From an uncultured bacterium (GTDB taxonomy: Bacteria; Bacillota; Clostridia; Lachnospirales; Lachnospiraceae), in contig CALFUE010000076.1 in the NCBI GenBank assembly GCA_937916345.1, forward strand, positions 1 through 6,290: DNA of 6,290 bases. The letters are read 5' to 3'. The position numbers and the translations under genes were made by a program. Positions 1 through 5,740 of this stretch are shown piece after piece. The first letter of the stretch is position 1, and every line of letters starts with the position of its first letter. The notes below the pieces were generated by a model. It was given only the letters and a program-made list of their open reading frames with translations. It had not been told where the DNA came from and ran no database searches.

Positions 1-19
1 TTATGCGCTTGCGCAATAA
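1..19. repeat. Short inverted repeat at window edge
   Basis: TGCGC at 4-8 and GCGCA at 11-15 are perfect inverted copies separated by TT. Outer TTA (1-3) and TAA (17-19) can also pair if A16 is bulged. The stem is GC-rich, but no T-tract follows within the window on either strand, so a terminator role is only possible, not shown. It may be part of a longer structure beyond the edge, or chance. Confidence 0.35.
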
Positions 20-95
20 TTTGAGACTTTGTGACCCGCCCAAACACGAATATCGTAGTGATTTTAGCCAAAAGCAGGATGCTGCAACTGTAAAA
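1..95. other. Non-coding stretch downstream of radA
   Basis: These 95 bases follow the radA stop codon in the direction of transcription. I find no convincing gene in them. Reading with radA, a short GCAG-CATC-CTGC hairpin followed by TTTT (bases 85 down to 70) comes soon after the stop, but its 4-bp stem is too weak to call a terminator. A second inverted repeat lies at the window edge. Whether transcription ends here or runs into another gene cannot be judged from this window. Confidence 0.5.
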
Positions 96-1457
96 TCAAA
101 TAAGATCCGCCGCGTCCCTGACATTTGTCACGGGAATCAGCGTAATCCCCGTCACATCCTTCAATTCCTTCATATTGACCTTTGGCACCACAGCGCTCTC
201 AAACCCCAGTTTCTTCGCCTCCATAACTCTCGCCTTTGACTGTGACACAGCCCTGATCTCCCCTGACAGCCCCACCTCACCGAAACAAATGAGCTTGTCC
301 GGAACAGGACGATTCTTGTAGCTGGATATCACGCTCATGACAATGCCCAGATCCGCCGCCGGCTCTCCCGCCTTTATCCCGCCTGTGACATTCACATAGG
401 CGTCACACTCGTAGAGCTTCAAATTCAGCCTCTTTTCCACCACCGCGATAAGCAGAGTCACCCTGCCGCTGTCGCATCCGATGGCAGATCTCCGTGGATT
501 CACAAAAGATGTCCTGGTAACCAGGGCCTGTATCTCTATCATGATGGGTCTGGTTCCCTCCATGCTGCAGACACACACCGAGCCCGGTGAATCCAGCGGT
601 CTCCCTGAAAGCATATACTCGGAAGGATTGGCAACTTCGCTTAAGCCCTCCCCTGTCATCTCAAACACTCCGATCTCATTGGTCGAGCCGAAGCGGTTCT
701 TTACTCCGCGCAGGATCCGATAGGACGCGTAACGGTCTCCCTCGAAATAGAGCACGGTGTCCACCATGTGCTCCAACACTCTCGGACCTGCCACTGTGCC
801 TTCCTTGGTCACATGTCCGACTATGAACACACTGACCCCGAGAACTTTTGCCACGCGCATGAGAGACGCGGTGGCCTCCCTGACCTGCGAAACGCTGCCG
901 GGGGCACTGGTGACATCAGGCGAATACATGGTCTGGATGGAATCCACCACCACCACCTCCGGCTTTTCCCTCTCGATGACCCCGGTGATCTCGTTGAGAT
1001 CCGTCTCGCAGTATAGCTTTAATGTGTCGGAAAAATCTCCGATCCTCTCCGCCCGCATCTTGATCTGCGAAGCCGATTCCTCTCCCGAAATATACATCAC
1101 CGAAATATTATTTTTTGAGAGATTTCTGCAGACCTGCAGCAGCAGCGTGGATTTTCCGATGCCCGGATCTCCGCCAACCAAAACCATGGAGGCCGGAACG
1201 ATACCGCCTCCAAGCACGCGGTCGAGCTCCGCGATACCGCTTTGTATACGCCTCTGCGTATCAGATTGAACCTGTGAAAGAGTAAGCGGGATGGCAGAAG
1301 CGCCCCCCGCTTTATTTTCAGAAAAGGAGCGCATCTTTTTTTCCACCGGCTCCTCAACAAACGTATTCCACTCATGACATCCCGGACACTGCCCCATCCA
1401 CTTGGGCGCCTCGTAGCCGCAGGACTGACAAAAGAATACTATAGATTTTTTAGCCAT
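96..1457 (-). CDS. radA: DNA repair/recombination protein RadA (Sms)
   Basis: Complete 453-aa RadA, the usual length for the family. RadA is a RecA-like, DnaB-type hexameric ATPase that helps RecA in homologous recombination by driving branch migration and D-loop extension; it acts on DNA in the cytoplasm. Visible in order: an N-terminal C4 zinc finger (C10, C13, C24, C27); a RecA-type ATPase core with Walker A GGDPGIGKST (95-104) and Walker B VVVVDS ending near D172; the RadA signature KNRFG (253-257), needed for its DNA-related activity in studied homologues; then a Lon-like C-terminal domain (about 285-453) with GEVGLSGEIR (393-402). In the GEPAADL stretch (364-370) no Lon-type catalytic Ser is seen, as is normal for RadA, so it should not be a protease. 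The MAKK start fits relatives. The ATG lies 7 bp after the stop of the 135-aa gene, so the two are surely co-transcribed. Confidence 0.97.
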   Translation of the reverse strand: MAKKSIVFFCQSCGYEAPKWMGQCPGCHEWNTFVEEPVEKKMRSFSENKAGGASAIPLTLSQVQSDTQRRIQSGIAELDRVLGGGIVPASMVLVGGDPGIGKSTLLLQVCRNLSKNNISVMYISGEESASQIKMRAERIGDFSDTLKLYCETDLNEITGVIEREKPEVVVVDSIQTMYSPDVTSAPGSVSQVREATASLMRVAKVLGVSVFIVGHVTKEGTVAGPRVLEHMVDTVLYFEGDRYASYRILRGVKNRFGSTNEIGVFEMTGEGLSEVANPSEYMLSGRPLDSPGSVCVCSMEGTRPIMIEIQALVTRTSFVNPRRSAIGCDSGRVTLLIAVVEKRLNLKLYECDAYVNVTGGIKAGEPAADLGIVMSVISSYKNRPVPDKLICFGEVGLSGEIRAVSQSKARVMEAKKLGFESAVVPKVNMKELKDVTGITLIPVTNVRDAADLI

Positions 1458-1464
1458 ATTCTGA

Positions 1465-1872
1465 TCAGACCTTTGTGATCTTTACACCTACAGGCTCATC
1501 GGAAAGCTCTATGGAAAATGTCAGCTTTCCGCCGAGATTCGTGGTGATCCTTCCAACGCTCTCGCCGCCTACTTCTACCTCGTACTCTGTATTCTCGTCG
1601 AGACCCACGGTAACCTCGGAGTCCTGCAATCCCTCAACAAAAAAACCAACTCCGTCAGCAGTGTATTTAAAGCCGTGAACAGCCGTTCCTGGAACTGACT
1701 CATAAGCAAAAGAGCCATTCTTCTCAAGCTTTGTTATCTCTCCGAAGGTCTTTACCTTGTAGATATCGCCCTCTGCCTCAAAGCCGTCCTTTTTCGCCTT
1801 TGCTGCCAGAGTGTAATCTCCGAAATCCAGCCCGCCTTCGTTCAACTCAATAAGTGCTTCTACTGCGCTCAT
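1465..1872 (-). CDS. Conserved small acidic protein of unknown function between clpC and radA
   Basis: A 135-aa protein I cannot assign a function. It has no signal peptide, no TM segment and no cysteine, and about twice as many Asp/Glu as Lys/Arg, so it should be a soluble acidic cytoplasmic protein. Alternating hydrophobic/polar runs with many Gly (about 53-135) suggest a mostly beta fold; the first 30 residues look helical. Distinctive stretches are YKVKTFGEITKLEKNG (38-53), SVPGTAVHGF (59-68) and TNLGGKL (111-117). From memory, Lachnospiraceae relatives occur beside clpC and radA and are sometimes labelled 'endosialidase'; nothing here supports a sialidase, since the protein is far too short and has no signal peptide. 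Its ATG overlaps the clpC stop and it has the strongest ribosome-binding site nearby, so it is probably a real, well-translated gene coupled to clpC. A role with ClpC or RadA is inference from position only. Confidence 0.85.
   Translation of the reverse strand: MSAVEALIELNEGGLDFGDYTLAAKAKKDGFEAEGDIYKVKTFGEITKLEKNGSFAYESVPGTAVHGFKYTADGVGFFVEGLQDSEVTVGLDENTEYEVEVGGESVGRITTNLGGKLTFSIELSDEPVGVKITKV
1470..1474 (-). promoter_or_regulatory. Probable radA ribosome-binding site
   Basis: AAAGG lies 12 nt upstream of the radA ATG, inside the last Thr-Lys-Val codons of the preceding gene. It is shorter and farther away than an ideal site. Together with the 7-bp intergenic gap this suggests that radA translation depends partly on ribosomes finishing the upstream gene. 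The start itself is fixed by the family-typical MAKK N terminus just before the zinc finger. Confidence 0.45.
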
Positions 1873-1878
1873 TTTTTT
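1869..1878 (-). other. ATGA stop/start overlap with in-phase A7 tract
   Basis: The clpC stop TGA (1871-1869) and the start ATG of the 135-aa gene (1872-1870) share bases as ATGA, a classic translational-coupling junction. The preceding clpC codons read GGA AAA AAA, giving an A AAA AAA heptamer in the phase needed for tandem -1 slippage, directly before the stop. A -1 slip there would read ATG AGC GCA next, entering the downstream gene in frame. The overlap is certain; use as a frameshift site is speculative. Confidence 0.9.
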
Positions 1879-4355
1879 CCTCCTTCATCCTTTGCCTTTT
1901 TGACCCTTTTTGCCACTTTTTTAAATACTATTTCTTTATCCGACATGACAGCCTTTATACTGTCACCTTTCTTGAATTTTTTGAGGAGCACAGCCTCCGA
2001 CAGCGGATCCTCCAATCTGGTGGTGATGGCTCTCCTTAAAGGTCTCGCACCGTATTTGGGATCAAAGGATTTTTCTATCAGATCCTCCTTTACCGGCTCG
2101 GTTATGGTAAGCTCCATATCCATCTGACTCTTCAGCCTCTCCACCAGAGTCCTTGTCATGATGGTGACGATCTTTTTCATATCCTCCTTGTTGAGCATAC
2201 GGAAGACAATCGTCTCCTCGATACGGTTCAGGAACTCAGGCTTGAATATCCTGCTCACCTCATCCATCACCGACTGCTTCATCTTTTCGTAGTCGGCGGC
2301 CTCGCTGTTGTCCGCGGCAAATCCCAGATGTCCGGGTGATACGATCCGCTTTGCTCCGGCGTTTGATGTCATAATAATGATGGTGTTTTTGAAATCGACC
2401 AGATGTCCCTTTGAGTCCGTGATACGCCCATCGTCCAAAACCTGCAGCAGCATGTTGAACACATCAGGATGCGCCTTTTCCACCTCGTCAAAGAGGATCA
2501 CGGAATAGGGATTCTTACGGACCTTCTCCGAGAGTCCTCCGCCCTCGTCATAGCCCACATATCCCGGCGGCGAGCCAATCATCTTTGATACCGAATGGCT
2601 CTCCATGTACTCCGACATATCCACTCTGATCATGGCGTTTTCGTTTCCGAACACCGCCTCGGCGAGAGCCTTTGTGACCTCGGTCTTGCCCACGCCCGTC
2701 GGACCTAAGAAGAGGAATGAGCCCACCGGTCTGCCGGGATCCTTTAATCCCACGCGGCCTCTTCTCACACATCTCGCCACGGCCTTTACGGCCTCGTCCT
2801 GTCCTATGACTCTCTTGTGGAGAGTGTCCTCAAGCCTTGCAAGTCTGGCTCCTTCCTCCTCGGTAAGCTTGCTCAATGGAATGCCTGTCCAGCCGGATAC
2901 TACCGCTGCAACATCCTCAGCTGAGAGAGCAGGTCTCCTCTTTCGAGCGGCTCCCTTTCCGTTTTTACCGGGAAAATGCGCCTTTAGCTTTGTCCTGCGC
3001 TCGAGCTCTAATGCTCTGGCGGACTCGTAATCCTTTTTTTGGATGAGCCCGAGAATCTTTTCCTCATAATCATTTAATTCTTTGATAGCGTCGGGGTCAT
3101 AAGATCCTTCCCCGCGAGTCAGCTTTGAAAGTCTGAGCCTTGATCCTGCCTCATCCATTATATCGATGGCCTTGTCAGGGAGAAATCTCTCGGTGATATA
3201 TCTCTTTGACATGGTGACTGCGGCAGATAAAGCCTCGTCAGATATCTTTATATCATGATGCTCCTCGTAGAGATGCCTGATGCCCTTTAATATCTCCAGG
3301 GTCTCCTCCTCAGTGGGTTCATTCACCGTAACCGGCTGAAACCTCCTCTCCAGGGCAGCGTCCCTCTCGAAATATTTCCTGTATTCACCCATGGTAGTGG
3401 CGCCTATCACCTGCAGCTCACCCCTTGAGAGCGCCGGCTTCAGGATGTTTGAGGCGTCCATTGACCCCTCAGCACCACCTGCTCCTATCACCGTGTGTAT
3501 CTCATCGATAAAGAGAATGACATCGCCGCTGGCGATGACCTCTCCCATGACTCTCTTCAGCCTCTCCTCAAATTCACCGCGGTACTTAGAACCCGCTACC
3601 ATACTTGAGAGATCAAGCGTCATCACACGCTTTCCCTCCACGGAAGAAGGCACATTCCCGGAGACTATCCTCTCGGCGAGTCCCTCCACTATGGCTGTCT
3701 TTCCCACTCCCGGCTCACCCACCAGACAGGGATTGTTCTTGGTGCGGCGGCTCAGTATCTGTACCAGCCTCTGTATCTCTGCGTCTCTTCCCACTACGGG
3801 ATCCAGCTCTCCATACTCTGCCATGGCAGTCATATCCTTGGCAAAGCGCTCCAGCGTCGGCGTCTGCACCATCTCGGACCCGCCGTGCTCAAACATCTCT
3901 GATCCTATGGCGGAGGCATCCTCACCCATGGCGGAGAGGATATCATTGTACAGGCTTTTCATGTTGATGTTCATGGTGGCGAGCAGCCTGCTGGCGGCAC
4001 ATTCTGTCTCTACCATTATAGCCAGCAATATATGCTCCGTCCCGATATCATCCGAGTCAAATCTCCGGGCCAGCTCATCCGCCATCGAGAGGACAGCCAT
4101 GGATCTGGGGGAATAGTCCCCCGCATCCAATACAGCCACATCGTCATTTGGGGCGATGATCTCGTCCATCAGCTTAAGCAGATCCGTCTCGTTGACTCCG
4201 TTCCCTTTTAAGATGCCTGAGGCCACTCCGTCACTTTCCTTCAAAAGTCCCAGCAGGATATGCTCCGTGCCCACATAGGAGTGTCTGAGAGCCGCCGCGG
4301 ATTTCACGGCGAGCTTCAGGGCTTTTTTTGCCATCGGCGTATATGGTAATCTCAT
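1869..4355 (-). CDS. clpC: ATP-dependent unfoldase ClpC (Clp protease ATP-binding subunit)
   Basis: Complete 828-aa Hsp100/Clp AAA+ hexameric unfoldase that feeds substrates to ClpP in the cytoplasm. Domains: two Clp-N repeats (about 1-65 and 80-145), each with GTEHILL; D1 with Walker A GEPGVGKT (213-220), Walker B ILFIDE (280-285) and ERRF (336-339); a short UVR-like coiled M domain (about 425-460); D2 with Walker A GPTGVGKT (551-558), Walker B ILFDE (620-624), FLNR (708-711) and sensor 2 GARPLRR (769-775). The short M domain rules out ClpB. LGF (677-679) sits where ClpC carries its ClpP-binding loop. Glu31 and Glu107 match the phospho-arginine-binding glutamates known in Bacillus subtilis ClpC. 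The tail (about 812-828) is Lys-rich. MRLPYTPMAKKAL fits the family N terminus, so Met1 is preferred over Met8. No CtsR operator repeat is visible upstream, and ctsR, mcsA and mcsB are absent here. The neighbour downstream overlaps by 4 bp. Confidence 0.98.
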   Translation of the reverse strand: MRLPYTPMAKKALKLAVKSAAALRHSYVGTEHILLGLLKESDGVASGILKGNGVNETDLLKLMDEIIAPNDDVAVLDAGDYSPRSMAVLSMADELARRFDSDDIGTEHILLAIMVETECAASRLLATMNINMKSLYNDILSAMGEDASAIGSEMFEHGGSEMVQTPTLERFAKDMTAMAEYGELDPVVGRDAEIQRLVQILSRRTKNNPCLVGEPGVGKTAIVEGLAERIVSGNVPSSVEGKRVMTLDLSSMVAGSKYRGEFEERLKRVMGEVIASGDVILFIDEIHTVIGAGGAEGSMDASNILKPALSRGELQVIGATTMGEYRKYFERDAALERRFQPVTVNEPTEEETLEILKGIRHLYEEHHDIKISDEALSAAVTMSKRYITERFLPDKAIDIMDEAGSRLRLSKLTRGEGSYDPDAIKELNDYEEKILGLIQKKDYESARALELERRTKLKAHFPGKNGKGAARKRRPALSAEDVAAVVSGWTGIPLSKLTEEEGARLARLEDTLHKRVIGQDEAVKAVARCVRRGRVGLKDPGRPVGSFLFLGPTGVGKTEVTKALAEAVFGNENAMIRVDMSEYMESHSVSKMIGSPPGYVGYDEGGGLSEKVRKNPYSVILFDEVEKAHPDVFNMLLQVLDDGRITDSKGHLVDFKNTIIIMTSNAGAKRIVSPGHLGFAADNSEAADYEKMKQSVMDEVSRIFKPEFLNRIEETIVFRMLNKEDMKKIVTIMTRTLVERLKSQMDMELTITEPVKEDLIEKSFDPKYGARPLRRAITTRLEDPLSEAVLLKKFKKGDSIKAVMSDKEIVFKKVAKRVKKAKDEGGKK
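1879..1885 (-). promoter_or_regulatory. Strong ribosome-binding site of the 135-aa gene, inside clpC
   Basis: AAGGAGG, a near-perfect anti-16S match, lies 6 nt (all A) before the ATG. It is embedded in the Glu-Gly-Gly codons at the end of clpC, so the ClpC C-terminal residues are partly dictated by this signal. It fixes the start of the small gene and allows initiation independent of, or re-initiation after, clpC translation. Confidence 0.9.
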
Positions 4356-4366
4356 CTGTCAGGTAA

Positions 4367-4372
4367 CCTTTC
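4367..4372 (-). promoter_or_regulatory. Probable clpC ribosome-binding site
   Basis: GAAAGG lies 11 nt upstream of the clpC ATG, a moderate match at a slightly long distance. No better purine-rich site precedes Met1. Met8 has no appropriately spaced site, which supports starting at Met1. Confidence 0.5.
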
Positions 4373-4380
4373 TATATCGC

Positions 4381-4410
4381 ATAATAGTTCTTTGGTATGC
4401 TTTCATGCAA
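4381..4410 (-). promoter_or_regulatory. Candidate clpC promoter (weak)
   Basis: In the 80-bp gap before clpC, TATTAT (4386-4381, five of six matches to TATAAT) lies 18 bp downstream of TTGCAT (4410-4405, three of six matches to TTGACA). It would give a leader of about 20 nt. The match is modest and could be chance; clpC may equally be read through from the upstream gene. I see no heptanucleotide direct repeat of the CtsR type and no CIRCE-type inverted repeat here. Confidence 0.25.
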
Positions 4411-4435
4411 AATCCGTGCTCATCCTGCCGCTGTC

Positions 4436-5707
4436 TTACAGGTCGTCCAGATCCATGATCTCCATGTCCTCATCCGTGGCATTACTCACCTGAATGGATT
4501 TCTTTGAGGACTTTGGTGTGCCGGAGGACTTTGATGTGTTGGAAGACTTTGGAGCGCTGCCGGATGCGGACGCGCCGGACGCCCCGGAGGACTTTAGAGA
4601 TGATGAGTTCTTCGGTTCCTTCTCAATCACGTATTTCTCATCTTTTTTCAGCTTTTTCTCTTTATTCTCTTTGTTATCTTTTTTCTCTTTGCTTTCCTTT
4701 GGCTTTTTTCCCCGGGGAAGCTTCGTTCCCCCATCAAGCTTTCTCCTTAACAGGAGATTTATCAATATGATCAGCAGGATAAAGGCGACTAAGACTCCTG
4801 CCACCACAGCGGCGGTGAATTTGTCGCGCTCTGATTTGTATTTCTCGTTTAATGCATTGTATTTCTCCACGGATATCGCAGATTCCAGCTCGCTCTCGGG
4901 TACATAGTAATTTCCCTCGTAGTAGAGCCTTCCGTCTTCCGTCATCTCCACATCCGGGGTGTCGTAGACTATCTGTTCAACCTCGTCATTATCGAAATCG
5001 ACTACACCTATATCCTCTCCGTTAGCCTCGACATTATCTCCGGTCTTTTCCTCATCTCCGTCCGCAGATATGTCGGCCGGTGCCTCAGTCCCGCGGTAGA
5101 CCTTTATGATGTATTCGCTCACAGATCTGTCGGGAGCCTCACAGACTACCTTTACAGTATTCTCACCCTGTGAAAGATTTTTGCCCGTAACAGAAGCGAT
5201 CACGGCGTCGGGATCATTCGGTGAAGCTCCAACAGAAACTGATTCCACATCCGCCGCAACCGTCGCGGTATATTCAAAAATTCCGGCAGAAAATTCAGGG
5301 CTTATTGTGCCCGGAGCGATGGAAAGACGCTTCAGGCTGCTGTCAGAGCTGTTTGATCGCCTGGCCGCGGCAGACGTGGTGCCTGTCGATGTACTTGTTG
5401 ACGTACTCGTTGATGTACTTGTTGATGTACCCGTCGATGTGCCTGTGTCGGCAGAAGTTCCTGCAGACGAGGATGTCTGCGCGCTGCTCTGTGTCTGAGA
5501 GGCGGATGTATCCTCCTCGGCCCCGGTCTCTTCGGGTTCCTCCACATCAGTTTCGTTTTCCAGTTCCTCAAGGTCTATGATCTCCTCGTCATCAACCTCC
5601 CAGTCGGACTCATCTACTATCACTACCTCTTCGGCATATACTTTACTCACCGGAAAAGCCAATAGAGTAATGCCTAAAAAAGCAGATAATACAAGTTTGT
5701 TTTTCAT
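4436..5707 (-). CDS. Single-pass membrane protein with cadherin-like beta-sandwich domain
   Basis: A 423-aa protein of unknown function built as a surface-anchored type I protein. In order: a signal peptide (1-25; basic MKNK, hydrophobic core, likely cut after VYA); a very acidic segment (26-66); a Ser/Thr-rich linker (67-113) with a Thr-Ser repeat; a cadherin-like beta-sandwich domain (about 122-206; LKRLSIAPGTISPEFS, then EYTATV, ending SEYIIKVYR), a fold common in Firmicutes surface proteins; a second acidic stretch (about 215-265); a short helical region (270-297); one TM helix (about 298-319) followed by RRK; a Lys-rich cytoplasmic segment (325-360); a Ser-rich segment (367-405); and an acidic end, EDMEIMDLDDL. 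The positive-inside charge bias supports the outside-in topology. It is 33 bp downstream of ptsI and 80 bp upstream of clpC. A ligand or partner cannot be named; an adhesion or envelope-sensing role is only inference from the domain. Confidence 0.9.
   Translation of the reverse strand: MKNKLVLSAFLGITLLAFPVSKVYAEEVVIVDESDWEVDDEEIIDLEELENETDVEEPEETGAEEDTSASQTQSSAQTSSSAGTSADTGTSTGTSTSTSTSTSTSTSTGTTSAAARRSNSSDSSLKRLSIAPGTISPEFSAGIFEYTATVAADVESVSVGASPNDPDAVIASVTGKNLSQGENTVKVVCEAPDRSVSEYIIKVYRGTEAPADISADGDEEKTGDNVEANGEDIGVVDFDNDEVEQIVYDTPDVEMTEDGRLYYEGNYYVPESELESAISVEKYNALNEKYKSERDKFTAAVVAGVLVAFILLIILINLLLRRKLDGGTKLPRGKKPKESKEKKDNKENKEKKLKKDEKYVIEKEPKNSSSLKSSGASGASASGSAPKSSNTSKSSGTPKSSKKSIQVSNATDEDMEIMDLDDL
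5388..5447 (-). repeat. 12-bp tandem repeat coding for a Thr-Ser linker
   Basis: Five tandem 12-bp units of the form GATGTACTTGTT (plus strand) run without gaps, with one to a few substitutions each; a sixth, more decayed unit (5376-5387) precedes them. Each unit codes for four residues, mostly Thr-Ser-Thr-Ser, in the extracellular linker of the cadherin-like protein. Because the unit is a multiple of three, copy-number change alters linker length without breaking the frame. Confidence 0.9.
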
Positions 5708-5716
5708 CTCACTTGA

Positions 5717-5723
5717 ACCTCCT
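5717..5723 (-). promoter_or_regulatory. Ribosome-binding site of the cadherin-like membrane protein
   Basis: AGGAGGT lies 9 nt before the ATG, within the 33-bp gap after ptsI. This strong site, directly ahead of a clean signal peptide, fixes the start. No terminator hairpin is seen between the ptsI stop and this site, so read-through from ptsI is likely. Confidence 0.85.
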
Positions 5724-5740
5724 GCAAAAAATTTTACCTT

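Noticed and set aside
70..85. Rho-independent terminator after radA
   Set aside because: The GCAG-CATC-CTGC stem is only 4 bp and is followed by just four T; too weak to call.
3..239. 78-codon plus-strand frame at the left edge
   Set aside because: Most of it is antisense to the conserved radA end, there is no ribosome-binding site in view, and the protein is not recognisable.
757..1269. 170-codon open frame on the plus strand opposite radA
   Set aside because: It is antisense to the RadA ATPase core, its Ser/Thr/Pro-rich translation matches nothing known, and it has no neighbour on that strand.
1465..1872. Endosialidase, the name I recall on relatives of the 135-aa protein
   Set aside because: At 135 aa with no signal peptide and no recognisable sialidase motif, a glycosidase function is not supported.
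3391..4116. 241-codon open frame on the plus strand opposite clpC
   Set aside because: It lies wholly antisense to well-conserved ClpC domains, its translation is Ser/Pro-rich low-information sequence with no recognisable motif, and the minus-strand frame is unambiguous. It is a shadow of clpC codon use.
4323..4329. A AAA AAA heptamer near the clpC start as a second frameshift site
   Set aside because: It is explained by Lys-Lys codons in the conserved ClpC N terminus, has no stop or downstream gene arranged around it, and the following 0-frame is clearly the real product.
4356..4435. CtsR or HrcA (CIRCE) operator upstream of clpC
   Set aside because: I looked for GGTCAAA-type direct repeats and for the TTAGCACTC inverted repeat on both strands and found neither.
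4494..4907. 137-codon plus-strand frame rich in Phe/Asp opposite the membrane protein
   Set aside because: The Phe-rich and acidic repeats are the reverse complement of the Lys- and Ser-rich tail codons on the minus strand; this is composition, not a gene.
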